A DNA stretch of 64,000 nucleotides from Fusobacterium mortiferum ATCC 9817 (GCF_000158195.2 NZ_GL987991.1:54455-118454), one strand, 5' to 3'. Numbered from the stretch's first letter, positions 9,735 through 18,053 are shown. A program made the numbers and translations. The notes: generated from the letters alone by a model not told the origin.

Positions 9735-10103
9735 TTAAGCCTCCTCTGTTCCTTCAATTTTAGTTGTTAAAATAACTCCAGCTACTTTTAATTGATGTAT
9801 AGCTGTAAAATCAGATTCCCATTCTATTCCTTGAATATCTTCTTTACCAACAACTACATAAGTAGAGATATAACCAACATCATCAGCCTCTGCTGTAGTA
9901 TCTGCTCCCATATATAGTCCTGCTATAACTCCTTTGTTAGGGTCATCTTTCACATAAGCATAGAATTTACCATCTGTTTTGTCTTGAGCTATAGGTTGTA
10001 AATGCTTCACTGCCCCTGCTCCCATTGTTACTTGCATATCGGGTTGTAATCTGATAACTGCTTTGTCTTTTAAATTTTCTGTTTTTCTTTCAAAAGTTGC
10101 CAT
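9735..10103 (-). CDS. Head decoration / capsid-associated protein
   Basis: This 122-residue small beta protein (VIRLQPDMQVTMGAGAVKHL ... GVIAGLYMGADTTAEADDVGY) lies between the protease and the capsid gene, behind AAGGAGG. The pattern (small, 'KGVIAGLYxGA', acidic C-terminus) matches lambda-D-like or DUF2190-type decoration proteins that stabilise the expanded head. It ends three bases before the capsid start. Confidence 0.65.
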   Translation of the reverse strand: MATFERKTENLKDKAVIRLQPDMQVTMGAGAVKHLQPIAQDKTDGKFYAYVKDDPNKGVIAGLYMGADTTAEADDVGYISTYVVVGKEDIQGIEWESDFTAIHQLKVAGVILTTKIEGTEEA

Positions 10104-10116
10104 TCTTTATACCTCC

Positions 10117-11094
10117 TTAAAATGATTCAGCTAACTCTTTAGCTTCTTGTACTGGGTCTTTATCTTCTGAAAATTCTATTCCACTAGATATATTTTTGAA
10201 TAAGTGTGCAAAAGGTCCATCTTCCTTAGAGAAATCTTTTAACATATTGGCTATTGTTCCTTTTTTCCCCTCAGAGAACTCAATAATATTTGAGTATTCT
10301 TTCTCATCAAAAGCTTTATCTATTCCAAATTCAATAAACGAATGCATTACTGGAGGGAACATTTTAATAAACTTTTCCTTAACTTCTTTTTTCTCATTAT
10401 CTCTAGTAAACTCTGCTCTAACTTTCTCATACATTTCATCTTGAGTTAGATTTTCTTTTTTCTTTTCTACTAAATCAAAATTAAGAATAGAAGCTATATT
10501 TTTTAAAGTATCAGTATTAAACTCAGTTGTTTTTTCTACTGTATATCCAGCACCTCTTAGTTTATCTACTGCTGTTTTTTCACTATCTTTTTCCCATAAA
10601 ACATCAAATAAATTTCCTAACTTTATTTTTGATGCATCAACACCTTTAATATAGCTTGTAAATTCATCAATCTTAGTTTGGTCATCTTCTGCAAACTCTA
10701 TTATTTGAGTTTCTTCTATTGAAGTTAAGTCTTGAGAGAACTCACTAAAAGACTTATCTAAATCTTTTAAATGAGGTGGTGCATATCCTAATATTGCTAA
10801 ATGGTTAGGATTACCATCACTTCCTATTCCTATTGAAAGATTAGGATATTGTTTCTTAATACTTTCTCCAAAAGAGTTATAATTGAACTCTCCTATTAAA
10901 TATCCGTTCTCATCTACATCAGTTACTTTACAAGTACCAGCGACTGGAATAGCTGTTATAGGATAGCCATTCTTTTGCCAATCTCCTATATGTCCAGCTG
11001 TTATTGAGAACTCTTTACCTATCCAGCTTTTAAGGTTTTCTACTGTATAGTTTCCCTTTGCTCCATAGTTTCCAGCTTTAAATATTTTTGGCAT
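10117..11094 (-). CDS. Head maturation protease / scaffold (Mu I-like)
   Basis: I place the start at the ATG at 11092-11094 (MPKIFKAGNYG), although the frame is open five codons further. The N-terminal half (about residues 1-125) resembles Mu gpI-like prohead proteases ('PKIFKAGNYGAKGNYTVENL', 'GHIGDWQKNGYPITA', 'NPNHLAILGYAPPHL'). The C-terminal half is a Lys/Glu-rich helical region typical of the fused scaffold. It is expected to build and then digest the internal scaffold. The start overlaps the end of the 54-residue membrane gene upstream. Confidence 0.75.
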   Translation of the reverse strand: MPKIFKAGNYGAKGNYTVENLKSWIGKEFSITAGHIGDWQKNGYPITAIPVAGTCKVTDVDENGYLIGEFNYNSFGESIKKQYPNLSIGIGSDGNPNHLAILGYAPPHLKDLDKSFSEFSQDLTSIEETQIIEFAEDDQTKIDEFTSYIKGVDASKIKLGNLFDVLWEKDSEKTAVDKLRGAGYTVEKTTEFNTDTLKNIASILNFDLVEKKKENLTQDEMYEKVRAEFTRDNEKKEVKEKFIKMFPPVMHSFIEFGIDKAFDEKEYSNIIEFSEGKKGTIANMLKDFSKEDGPFAHLFKNISSGIEFSEDKDPVQEAKELAESF

Positions 11095-11242
11095 TTTCTT
11101 CTTCCTCATTTTTAACTAATTTAGGTCCCCAAAAGATATATTTCTTATTTTTCCCTTTTCTTTCTCTAACTACTCCCCAAACTAAACCTCCTGTTACTCC
11201 TACGGCTACTCCTATAAATAAAAATCCTACTGGTGTTACCAT
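11078..11242 (-). CDS. 54-residue single-pass membrane protein
   Basis: This short gene reads MVTPVGFLFIGVAVGVTGGL and continues with a basic stretch and an acidic end (KNEEEENAKNI). It has one N-terminal hydrophobic helix (residues about 4-25) followed by Arg/Lys. The AGGAG site lies eight bases before its ATG, and its end overlaps the protease start. Function is unknown. It might be a small morphogenesis or spanin-like factor, but nothing in the sequence decides that. Confidence 0.6.
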   Translation of the reverse strand: MVTPVGFLFIGVAVGVTGGLVWGVVRERKGKNKKYIFWGPKLVKNEEEENAKNI

Positions 11243-11254
11243 ACTATCATCTCC

Positions 11255-11803
11255 TTATAACTTACCTGTTTTTAGATATTTTCTAATTATAGCTGCATAT
11301 GCTATCTTTTGATTATTACTAAATCCTATAAACTCCCTAGCTGGTTTATCTCCCCAAGGAGAAGATACTTCTCTTTTACGAGTATGTTGTCTTACTCTTT
11401 CAGTTCTACCTCTTCTCCTTCTAGTATGCTCTCTAATAGTTTCAGTTACTTCTGTAGTTCCCAATTCTCCTTTTTTTACAGCAAAGTTTTGATATGCTGC
11501 ATATTCTTTATTAGTTCCTACTACTGCAATAGTAGGAGTTACTCTTGAAGTAATACTAGCTCGTAACTCTCCAGTATCAACTAAAGGTTTATTACTTCCC
11601 TTTCTTCTTCTTGATACAGTTATAAGAGAGAGTGGAGCCCATGCTTCTCCATTTGGATTTTTACTAAGTCTAAATCTAAAATCAACTTTAGTCTGCATAT
11701 CTCCAGCTATATATCTCATCAAAGGAAGAGTTTTTTCAGAGTTTATACTTAGTTTTTCTAATCCTTTTAGAACTACTTTTCCATTATTTGTTACATTGAA
11801 CAT
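11255..11803 (-). CDS. Phage virion morphogenesis protein (Mu gpG-like)
   Basis: This 182-residue protein matches the Mu gpG / PF05069 pattern: 'AWAPLSLITVSRRRKGSNKP', 'LVDTGELRASIT', 'VVGTNKEYAAYQNFAV' and a C-terminal 'PAREFIGFSNNQKIAYAAIIRKYL'. A strongly basic insert (residues about 125-145, 'REHTRRRRGRTERVRQHTRK') precedes the last motif. The family acts in head-tail joining or tail completion. It follows the portal-MuF gene, as in Mu-like head modules. Confidence 0.8.
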   Translation of the reverse strand: MFNVTNNGKVVLKGLEKLSINSEKTLPLMRYIAGDMQTKVDFRFRLSKNPNGEAWAPLSLITVSRRRKGSNKPLVDTGELRASITSRVTPTIAVVGTNKEYAAYQNFAVKKGELGTTEVTETIREHTRRRRGRTERVRQHTRKREVSSPWGDKPAREFIGFSNNQKIAYAAIIRKYLKTGKL

Positions 11804-11809
11804 AACTCA

Positions 11810-13990
11810 TCACTCCATTAGAGAAAGTTGTTTTAAAGCAGAGTTTACTTCCTTTTTCAATTCTTTTACTTTCTCATCTTTTTTCTGTAAAGAAGTAGCT
11901 AATGCATTGACTTGATTTCCTTTGAATTCTCCAAGCTCATTTTTTAAGTCTAAAATGGATTTTCCCATTGTTTTATGAATAGTTAATCCATATTCTTTTA
12001 CATCATCTTTGCTTAAAGCAATTCTCCTACTTCTACAACCGTGATGATTAGGTGGCAAAAAGTTCTTCCAAAAACTATGGTCCAAAGGATATACAAGTCC
12101 ATCTAAAGATTTACATAAATCAGTTGTCCTATTATCTCCAACAGCATCATACATTCCATAAGGTTTATTCTTTTTATTAAGTTCTTGATTATAGAAAGTA
12201 CCAGCATTATAAGTAGTCATTAAATTATTTCTATAAACTAATTCCAAGTACCAAGGATTATCTCCAAATCCTGATTTATTTAAAATATCTTCTGACATCT
12301 TTAACCAATCTTTAAAAGTCTTTCCTTCATTTAAAGTTGAAAGTAAATTATTATACAAAGCTTTGGTTACTTCTAAGCTTGTACTTTTCTTTATGTAAAA
12401 ATAACTTTCTTGTACTTTAGCTGAAATCTCTTCCAATTTGTCAAAGAGTATAGGAGATTTATTTAAAAAATATTGTATAGCTTCTTCATGCTTTAATTTA
12501 AAAGGATTGATATTTTCCTGTGGTAATAAGACACTACCACTAATAACTAAATCATCTAAATAACCTTTTAAAAAACTGATAAGCATTTTATCTTTTAAAG
12601 AAGTCATATCTAAAACAATATTTTCTAAATCTTCCAACGTTTTTACGGCCTTTAATTTTTCTTTTGACTGTATTGAAATATCTTTGAAAAAATCTCCAAA
12701 ACTTTCTTCAATCTCTTCTAATAAATTACTATCTTGTTCTTTTACTCTTTCTAGTAATTCATCCAACTTATTTTTTGAGAATTCGCCTTGTATTCCATTG
12801 ATTATAGTAGGTGTAGAACTTTCTTCGAGTGAAACTTCGTCTATACCTAAATACTCTGCTAAATAGACTTTAGAGAGCTTATAGCCAATATTTGATAATT
12901 TCAACATATTATCAAGTTTTAAACTTAGTTTTTCTTCTTTCTTTTTATCTTTTTCGAATATTTCTTCTTCTGTATAAACTTTTTCAAGCTTCCAAGAAAA
13001 ATTATTAGGATTATATCCAAAAAACATTGAATCTAATTCTATTAATTGATATAAACTATCTGTGCAAAAATTACAAACTTCTTGAATAACAGCTTCTAAT
13101 CCTTGTTGATGAATTTCTCCAAGTGAATATGAACCTGTTCCTCCACCATTATTAATAGTTAAAGTTCCTCCAAGTATTTTTTGAATTAACTTTTCTTTTT
13201 CCCTGTTTTCTAACTCTGTATAGATTTCAGGTTGCAAATCAGATAATTTTATAAAATCAAAGCTATCCTTTAATCCTTGATTTCTACTAACAGGAATTGC
13301 TATTACATCTTGTCCTTTCATATTTGCAACTTGTTCAGCTTGCTCTTTAATATCCTCAAACTCTGTATTTTCGTCATAAGGAAAAACAATTATAACATCT
13401 CCATATTTTTTAGCAAGTCCCCTTAATTGTCTTTGATACATTTCTTTATCTAAAAAAGAAGTTTTACAAGACTCAAAGATATTAGTACCTGTTGGTCTAG
13501 CTGGATTCCATCTATGAATACATAGTAAAAATTTTTCTCTATTAAGAGGTATTTCATTAGCTCCTATTTTTACTTTCCAAGCTCTTTCAGAAGTTTTATA
13601 TGTGATATAATCATAAGGTATAGGAATAAGAGTATTTATTGAAAAATCTTCATTATAAATTATTTCAAAGCAACTATATCCCCAATATCTAGCTGTTATC
13701 ATATGATTAAGTATTCTATTGAATTTAATACCTGAAAATCTTTTCTCAATTTCCTTAGCTTGTTCTTCTAATGAGATATCATCAGTTTGTATTGTTAGTT
13801 TTCTTCCAGCTACTCCTCTTTCAACTTTGTCTAAAGCTGAACTTACATCTATATCTTCTAAAAGTTTTTTTATAAGTTCATCACTTAAATTAGAATTTTC
13901 AGGGTAAGTTTCATTAAATAACTTTATAACTGTTGAAGTAGTTAGCTCTTTTTTACTTAATATGTTCTTTTCAATTTTTTCCACCTCCAT
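11810..13990 (-). CDS. Portal (DUF935) fused to MuF minor head protein
   Basis: This 726-residue protein combines two normally separate Mu-type genes. Residues about 40-400 are portal-like (DUF935 pattern: 'SSALDKVERGVAGRKLTIQT', 'YWGYSCFEIIYNEDF', 'LLCIHRWNPARPTGTNIFES', 'GGTGSYSLGEIHQQGLEAVI'). The C-terminal part (about 480-700) is a MuF domain with 'TTYNAGTFYNQ', 'DNRTTDLCKSLDGLVYP' and the hallmark 'PPNHHGCRSRR'. The portal forms the dodecameric DNA gate, and MuF is a minor head protein made on it. The start overlaps the terminase stop by 20 bases. The ribosome site is close (GGAG, three bases), so coupling is likely. Confidence 0.85.
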   Translation of the reverse strand: MEVEKIEKNILSKKELTTSTVIKLFNETYPENSNLSDELIKKLLEDIDVSSALDKVERGVAGRKLTIQTDDISLEEQAKEIEKRFSGIKFNRILNHMITARYWGYSCFEIIYNEDFSINTLIPIPYDYITYKTSERAWKVKIGANEIPLNREKFLLCIHRWNPARPTGTNIFESCKTSFLDKEMYQRQLRGLAKKYGDVIIVFPYDENTEFEDIKEQAEQVANMKGQDVIAIPVSRNQGLKDSFDFIKLSDLQPEIYTELENREKEKLIQKILGGTLTINNGGGTGSYSLGEIHQQGLEAVIQEVCNFCTDSLYQLIELDSMFFGYNPNNFSWKLEKVYTEEEIFEKDKKKEEKLSLKLDNMLKLSNIGYKLSKVYLAEYLGIDEVSLEESSTPTIINGIQGEFSKNKLDELLERVKEQDSNLLEEIEESFGDFFKDISIQSKEKLKAVKTLEDLENIVLDMTSLKDKMLISFLKGYLDDLVISGSVLLPQENINPFKLKHEEAIQYFLNKSPILFDKLEEISAKVQESYFYIKKSTSLEVTKALYNNLLSTLNEGKTFKDWLKMSEDILNKSGFGDNPWYLELVYRNNLMTTYNAGTFYNQELNKKNKPYGMYDAVGDNRTTDLCKSLDGLVYPLDHSFWKNFLPPNHHGCRSRRIALSKDDVKEYGLTIHKTMGKSILDLKNELGEFKGNQVNALATSLQKKDEKVKELKKEVNSALKQLSLME

Positions 13991-15311
13991 TAACTCCTAT
14001 ATATTTTTTCTTTCTAATTCTTTCTTTCAATGGGATATATTCATATTCTTCAAGCCCATAGCTCATAGCATCAAAACTATGAGGATCTATGTTGTATCTA
14101 CCAGCTTGGATATCTCCATTTTTATCTTTTTTATAAACACATTCTTCAGCTTCTTCTTTAGTGTGAGGACATCTATCAATATCAATTACTATTCTTGAAA
14201 AACTTCTCAAAAGTTGCTCATGATATTCAACTGAGCCATTACCTTTAGTTGCTCCATCAATGTTATATCCAGCATCATAGAAGTCTGCAATAGTTTGTGC
14301 CGAAGCACTATCTGCATATATTACTTTTCCACCTTCTTTTAAAGGTTCCAATTCCTTAAAAAGTTCTTTGGTTAATTTGCCTTTATTGTAGTATTCCCAA
14401 TAAATATACAATTCATTTAATTTAGTATTAACCGCCATTTTTAAACCACAAGTATATGAAGTTGAATATCCCCAGTCAATACCTCTGTACTGGTCTTTTT
14501 TTCCTAATTTCCCTTCAATATATTTCTCATAAACTTGTTTTTCAAAGACAGCATTATATAAAACTAAATCACCATCTGCTCCAAATTTACCTTCTTTAGC
14601 TATTCTTTTTAATCTAGGGTCTTTTTCACTTTCTAACTCATAAATAAAACTTGCTGGAAGATGTGGATTATCCTTATAAGTAGAATGATGTATCATAACT
14701 ACTTGTTTTAATATTTCTCCATTTTCCAAAATAATCTTATCTGTAAATTTAATGAGTCTTTTCTCATATAATTCATTTTCATCAATGTTATAACCTTGTT
14801 CAGTAAAAAACATTTTATAAATAGAACTTCCACGAGATACAGGATTACACATCATTATTAATTTACATCTAATATTTTTTACTCTAAGTCTTTTTCTAAG
14901 TTCTTTTATATCATCAATAGTTAACTCATCAGCTTCTTCTATAAGGATATAATCTATATTTTTTACTGATTTTAGTTTTCTCCAATCATCCATACCCTTG
15001 AATATAATTTGAGTTCCTGTTATTAAATTTTCAAATTCATAAGGAGATTTAATATATTTCCACTCATTTTCCATATTCAAAATAGATATAGCTTCCTTTA
15101 AATCCTCAAAACAACTATCCTTTAAAGTTGCATATACTTTACGGACAACCAGCATTCTTCTTTTTTCAATAGATCCTGTAAGAACAGTTTTAAGAAATCC
15201 TGTGAAAGATTTACCACTACCATATCCACCTATCCAAAGTGCAATGTCAAAATCATCATCTTGTATTAAGTTTGCAAAGTGTTCTCCAAATGTAAGTTCT
15301 ATATTTTCCAT
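13971..15311 (-). CDS. terL: Terminase large subunit
   Basis: This 446-residue DNA-packaging ATPase/nuclease has Walker A 'GGYGSGKS' at about residues 28-35, an adenine-binding-like 'MLVVRKVYATLKDS', and Walker B 'YILIEEADEL' near 125-134. A coupling motif 'KLIMMCNPVS' follows. The C-terminal RNase H-type nuclease has acidic residues in 'YRGIDWGYSTS' and 'KVIYADSAS'. Its start overlaps the small terminase stop (TAATG). It cuts concatemers and pumps DNA through the portal encoded next. Confidence 0.95.
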   Translation of the reverse strand: MENIELTFGEHFANLIQDDDFDIALWIGGYGSGKSFTGFLKTVLTGSIEKRRMLVVRKVYATLKDSCFEDLKEAISILNMENEWKYIKSPYEFENLITGTQIIFKGMDDWRKLKSVKNIDYILIEEADELTIDDIKELRKRLRVKNIRCKLIMMCNPVSRGSSIYKMFFTEQGYNIDENELYEKRLIKFTDKIILENGEILKQVVMIHHSTYKDNPHLPASFIYELESEKDPRLKRIAKEGKFGADGDLVLYNAVFEKQVYEKYIEGKLGKKDQYRGIDWGYSTSYTCGLKMAVNTKLNELYIYWEYYNKGKLTKELFKELEPLKEGGKVIYADSASAQTIADFYDAGYNIDGATKGNGSVEYHEQLLRSFSRIVIDIDRCPHTKEEAEECVYKKDKNGDIQAGRYNIDPHSFDAMSYGLEEYEYIPLKERIRKKKYIGVNGGGKN

Positions 15312-15967
15312 TACTTCACCACCTTAATAGTGATTTTTCTATCATTACTAGTAGGAATATCTTTATTATCAGTATCTTTCTTAATATTCAATCTCATTTC
15401 AGGAATACCTAATAATTGAGCTTGTCCCTCTATTGTCTTTTGAACTATATTAACTACTGTATTAAAGATTTCAGCATCTTTTTTATCTAAATCCCCATTA
15501 GATAACTTGGCCATAGTTTTCTTTTGAATATAGTTAAGATAATCAATAGCTTCTTTTCTCCTTTGTATATGCTTTTCTCCTTCTTCCTCTTGGAGCCTTC
15601 CATATACATTTTTAAGGAATCTTTCCTGTTGCTCTATCCAATTTTCTTTAGATGAATAGTTTTGAAGTGTACTTTCCTTAACTCCTGTTTTCTCTGAAGC
15701 TTCTTTTATAGTTCCACCTTGAATAACTATTGATTTAGCTTTATTTATAAGTTGCTTTTTTGATTTTCCCTCTGCCCCCTTGGGTGCACCCGAACTATCT
15801 ATTAGGTGCACCCAATCATCACCCTTAGCTTTATCTCTTTTCTTCCAACTTTTAACAGTATTTTCAGATATCCCAAAATGATTAGCACACTCTTTTAAAG
15901 AAACATTATTTTGCTCATAGTATTCCCTTACCTCTTCTTTTGTGGGAGCCCTAGTAGGATTACTCAT
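15311..15967 (-). CDS. Terminase small subunit
   Basis: This protein of about 218 residues starts at the ATG at 15965-15967 (MSNPTRAPTKEEV), with AAAAGGA about ten bases upstream. The GTG nine bases earlier is too close to that site. Two helix-turn-helix-like segments are visible, 'SLKECANHFGISENTVKSWKKR' (about 23-44) and 'TIKEASEKTGVKESTLQNY'. They are followed by a coiled-coil oligomerisation region, as in phage terminase small subunits that recognise pac/cos DNA. Position directly before terL supports this. Confidence 0.85.
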   Translation of the reverse strand: MSNPTRAPTKEEVREYYEQNNVSLKECANHFGISENTVKSWKKRDKAKGDDWVHLIDSSGAPKGAEGKSKKQLINKAKSIVIQGGTIKEASEKTGVKESTLQNYSSKENWIEQQERFLKNVYGRLQEEEGEKHIQRRKEAIDYLNYIQKKTMAKLSNGDLDKKDAEIFNTVVNIVQKTIEGQAQLLGIPEMRLNIKKDTDNKDIPTSNDRKITIKVVK

Positions 15968-15982
15968 TAGTATCACATCCTT

Positions 15983-16780
15983 TTAATTGCCTCTTAACTC
16001 AGGATAATTATCATAGATTAAATCAACTATATCTTGTTTGGAGATATTTGCTGCTGAAACACTTATATTAGCTTTTTCTTTTATATATTTCTCTAAAATA
16101 TATTTAAAATTTCTTTTAACTTTAAAATTAATCTTTAACTCTTGTACTCTTGTTTTTTCATTTTTTCCTATTAATCTTATAGTTCCATAAGATATAATCC
16201 TATAGTCACAATCTTTTTTTAAATACTCTTCTTCCTCTTTTTTAGTAGTATTTTTATTTCTTGAAAATTCATAGATATCCACATCTTTTATTTTCTTTTT
16301 TTCTTCATCTCCTTTACAATAGATATTAAAACAACATTTTAATTTAACTCCACTATATTTAACTTCTGGAAGCATATAACTTTTAAAAAGTTTTATTCCA
16401 GGAATAGAGCTTTTTCTATTGTAGTTATCTCCTGGTAATATAAAAGCTACATAATCAGAATGTTCCATACTTTTCTTTATAAATTCTTTGGCTAACATTC
16501 CACTTCTTCCAAAGGGAGGATTTCCTATAACAATACTATTTTCTAAGTAAGGAATATTTTCTTTAAGATAATCTGCACATATTATTCCTTCATATTCAGG
16601 AGCAATATCATAACTTATAGTTGATTTAGGAAGCTCTTTTATAAAAGCTCCAGCTCCAGCACTAGGCTCTATTATTCTATTAAATTTATCTAATGGCATT
16701 ATTTCTTTTTCTATTACTTTTAATACTGCCTTAACTACTGATGCTGGAGTATAATATTTGTCTTGATATCTTTTAGCCAT
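15983..16780 (-). CDS. N6-adenine DNA methyltransferase (NPPF type)
   Basis: This 265-residue SAM-dependent methylase has motif I-like 'IIEPSAGAGAFIKELP' (about residues 39-54), an acidic 'ISYDIAPE', and the catalytic 'IVIGNPPFGRSG' (about 83-94). The C-terminal part has a putative target-recognition region and ends 'IVDLIYDNYPELRGN'. It overlaps the ParB-like gene by eight bases. Pairs of ParB-like and methylase proteins are common beside phage terminases and probably modify phage DNA or the packaging site. No partner nuclease gene is nearby. Confidence 0.8.
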   Translation of the reverse strand: MAKRYQDKYYTPASVVKAVLKVIEKEIMPLDKFNRIIEPSAGAGAFIKELPKSTISYDIAPEYEGIICADYLKENIPYLENSIVIGNPPFGRSGMLAKEFIKKSMEHSDYVAFILPGDNYNRKSSIPGIKLFKSYMLPEVKYSGVKLKCCFNIYCKGDEEKKKIKDVDIYEFSRNKNTTKKEEEEYLKKDCDYRIISYGTIRLIGKNEKTRVQELKINFKVKRNFKYILEKYIKEKANISVSAANISKQDIVDLIYDNYPELRGN

Positions 16781-17321
16781 CTATATCACACTCTAAAAAC
16801 TCTTTTTTCTTTGCCTTATGGCCACAACAAGGACAAACTAATCCCACCAATTTATTAGGATCATTCTCATCTAAAGCATCTTCTACTGGTAATAAATTTA
16901 ATTCAGTTTCATCACTCATAATATCTTCTAGCTCCGTCCTTTCAAATCCAGTAAGTTCTAAATCTATATTAGTGAGCTTTAACATTTCTAATTCTGCCTT
17001 TAATTTTTCTAAGTCAAAACCTGTATTCATAGTTAACTTATTATGAGTTATGATATAAGCCTTTTTCTCTTCCTCTTTTAACTCTTTCAATTGAATACAA
17101 GGAATTTTATTTAGCCCCAATTTTTTAGCTGCTAAATATCTTCCATGTCCTTCAATAATGATATTATTCTCATCTATTGCTATTGGATCATTAAATCCAA
17201 ATTTTTTAATTGAATTAGCTATTTGTGATATTTGCCATTCTGGATGCTCTTTAGAATTATTTTCATATTCTTTTATTTCAGAAATATTTAAATACAATAT
17301 TTTTAATACCTGTTCTTTCAT
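16773..17321 (-). CDS. ParB-like nuclease-domain protein
   Basis: This 182-residue protein has an N-terminal ParB/sulfiredoxin-type domain: 'NISEIKEYENNSKEHPEWQISQIANSIKKFGF', then 'IIEGHGRYLAAKKLGL' with the GHGR signature. The C-terminus carries a zinc-ribbon-like 'VCPCCGHKAKK'. Such proteins usually precede phage DNA methylases and terminases and may guide or license modification. It is probably co-transcribed with the methylase downstream. An imperfect inverted repeat lies in the region upstream of the start. Confidence 0.8.
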   Translation of the reverse strand: MKEQVLKILYLNISEIKEYENNSKEHPEWQISQIANSIKKFGFNDPIAIDENNIIIEGHGRYLAAKKLGLNKIPCIQLKELKEEEKKAYIITHNKLTMNTGFDLEKLKAELEMLKLTNIDLELTGFERTELEDIMSDETELNLLPVEDALDENDPNKLVGLVCPCCGHKAKKKEFLECDIDG

Positions 17322-17365
17322 TAATTACACCTCCAGCTTTTTAAAATTATTCTCACTAATAGAAA

Positions 17366-17391
17366 AACGTAACCGATTTGATGGTTATGTT
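17366..17391. promoter_or_regulatory. Inverted repeat upstream of the late operon
   Basis: AACGTAACC (17366-17374) and GGTTATGTT (17383-17391) form an inverted repeat with one mismatch and an eight-base spacer. It lies between the AbrB-like gene's terminator and the ParB-like gene that heads the packaging operon. It is a plausible operator, possibly for the AbrB-like protein made just upstream. No clear -35/-10 pair could be assigned. Confidence 0.4.
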
Positions 17392-17419
17392 TTTTGTGAA
17401 AATTTTGCTGAAAATAAAA

Positions 17420-17444
17420 AAACCTAGTAAATACTAGGCTTTTA
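17420..17444 (-). terminator. Terminator of AbrB-like gene
   Basis: On the minus strand CCTAGTA pairs with TACTAGG across two bases, followed by seven T residues. It lies just downstream of the AbrB-like gene stop and isolates it from the ParB/terminase operon. Confidence 0.75.
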
Positions 17445-17460
17445 AGTAATAAAAAATTTT

Positions 17461-17640
17461 TTATTTTTTTTCAATTATAATTTTATTATCTTCAAATTTA
17501 ACTATTACTTCTCTTTGGTCTGGAGTTACTCCCATTTGAGCTATCCAAGTTTTAGGAAGGCTTATTTTATTTGTATAATTACCTTTTCCATCATTATTGA
17601 ACATTATTTTTAATTCTCTCGTATCCCCTTTTAAATTCAT
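17461..17640 (-). CDS. AbrB/MazE-like small DNA-binding regulator
   Basis: This 59-residue protein starts at the ATG at 17638-17640 behind GGGAGG. The longer open frame upstream covers the promoter of a plus-strand RNA and is not real. The pattern 'YTNKISLPKTWIAQMGVTPDQREVIVKFEDNKIIIEK' is a swapped-hairpin AbrB fold. A paralogue is encoded at 34105-34290 ('FTPRTALPKVWCDKLNITQEEREIIVIFDE'). It probably acts as a dimeric regulator of the late promoter region or of its own neighbourhood. It has its own terminator. Confidence 0.7.
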   Translation of the reverse strand: MNLKGDTRELKIMFNNDGKGNYTNKISLPKTWIAQMGVTPDQREVIVKFEDNKIIIEKK

Positions 17641-17652
17641 AGTTTTCCTCCC

Positions 17653-17681
17653 TTGACTTTTTGTTAAAAAAATCTTATAAT
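17653..17681 (+). promoter_or_regulatory. Strong promoter for antisense RNA
   Basis: TTGACT (17653-17658), 17-base spacer, TATAAT (17676-17681), then TAAAGTACC. The block TATAATTAAAGTACC is identical to the promoter and start region of the small-peptide elements at 22.7 and 41.1 kb. It fires rightwards, against all neighbouring late genes. Confidence 0.7.
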
Positions 17682-17687
17682 TAAAGT

Positions 17688-17752
17688 ACCAAAAAAACAT
17701 TGTGAAAAAAATAAGAGTTTTCTTAAGTAATTTTGAGAGCTCTTATTTTTTT
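17688..17752 (+). ncRNA. Putative antisense RNA, about 65 nt
   Basis: This RNA is defined by the promoter at 17653-17681 and a terminator hairpin (AATAAGAG 17710-17717 with CTCTTATT 17740-17747, then a T tract). It is complementary to the 3' end of the minus-strand gene for a 32-residue membrane peptide, which stops at 17743. The hairpin also works as a terminator on the minus strand, so the two transcripts would overlap tail to tail, as in txpA/ratA-type type I toxin-antitoxin loci. No coding potential is seen. Confidence 0.5.
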
Positions 17753-17841
17753 TTATTCTTAAACCATTTGTAAATTCTATAAGAGAACTCAATAATTTTT
17801 AATATTACAAGTATTGTAACTGCAATTTTAAACCAATCCAT
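17743..17841 (-). CDS. 32-residue cationic membrane peptide
   Basis: This short gene begins MDWFKIAVTILVILKIIEF and ends in a Lys-rich tail. The ATG is at 17839-17841 behind an excellent AAGGAGGTG. It has one hydrophobic helix, aromatic residues at its edge and a cationic tail, the make-up of small type I toxins or holin-like peptides. The antisense RNA on the opposite strand overlaps its 3' end. It is related in layout to the 37-residue peptide just upstream, and both probably share the promoter at 18025-18053. Function is inferred. Confidence 0.6.
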   Translation of the reverse strand: MDWFKIAVTILVILKIIEFSYRIYKWFKNKKK

Positions 17842-17880
17842 TTTTACACCTCCTTAATCTAAGGGGAGGGAGGGGGAATA

Positions 17881-17994
17881 TTACTTCCCTTTAAACCTCC
17901 TAAACTCTTTGATTACCCATCTGATAATTTTTATTGCATAATCAAATGATGTTATTATCAAGATGATTTTCTCCAAGTTCTCCCAAAAAAACAT
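17881..17994 (-). CDS. 37-residue cationic membrane peptide
   Basis: This short gene begins MFFWENLEKIILIITSFDYA and ends 'EFRRFKGK'. It has a hydrophobic helix with a strongly basic C-terminus and resembles the 32-residue peptide downstream. The nearest GGAGG lies closer to an earlier ATG that encodes only a 14-codon peptide in another frame. Translation may therefore be coupled through that leader, or may start here directly with 13-base spacing. It is the first gene of a short operon under the promoter at 18025-18053. Confidence 0.5.
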   Translation of the reverse strand: MFFWENLEKIILIITSFDYAIKIIRWVIKEFRRFKGK

Positions 17995-18024
17995 TGTTGC
18001 ATTTTTTCCTCCCTCCTTGTATAT

Positions 18025-18053
18025 ATTATATTACGGATACCGTTAAAAGTCAA
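18025..18053 (-). promoter_or_regulatory. Promoter with internal operator for small-peptide operon
   Basis: On the minus strand TTGACT (18048-18053), a 17-base spacer and TATAAT (18025-18030). The spacer contains ACGGTATCCGT (18033-18043), an inverted repeat of ACGG/CCGT. A repressor bound there would block RNA polymerase. It drives the two small cationic peptides. Confidence 0.65.

Noticed and set aside
11088-11548. Plus-strand ORFs over the gpG/protease region
   Set aside because: Antisense to recognised head genes; no start signals.
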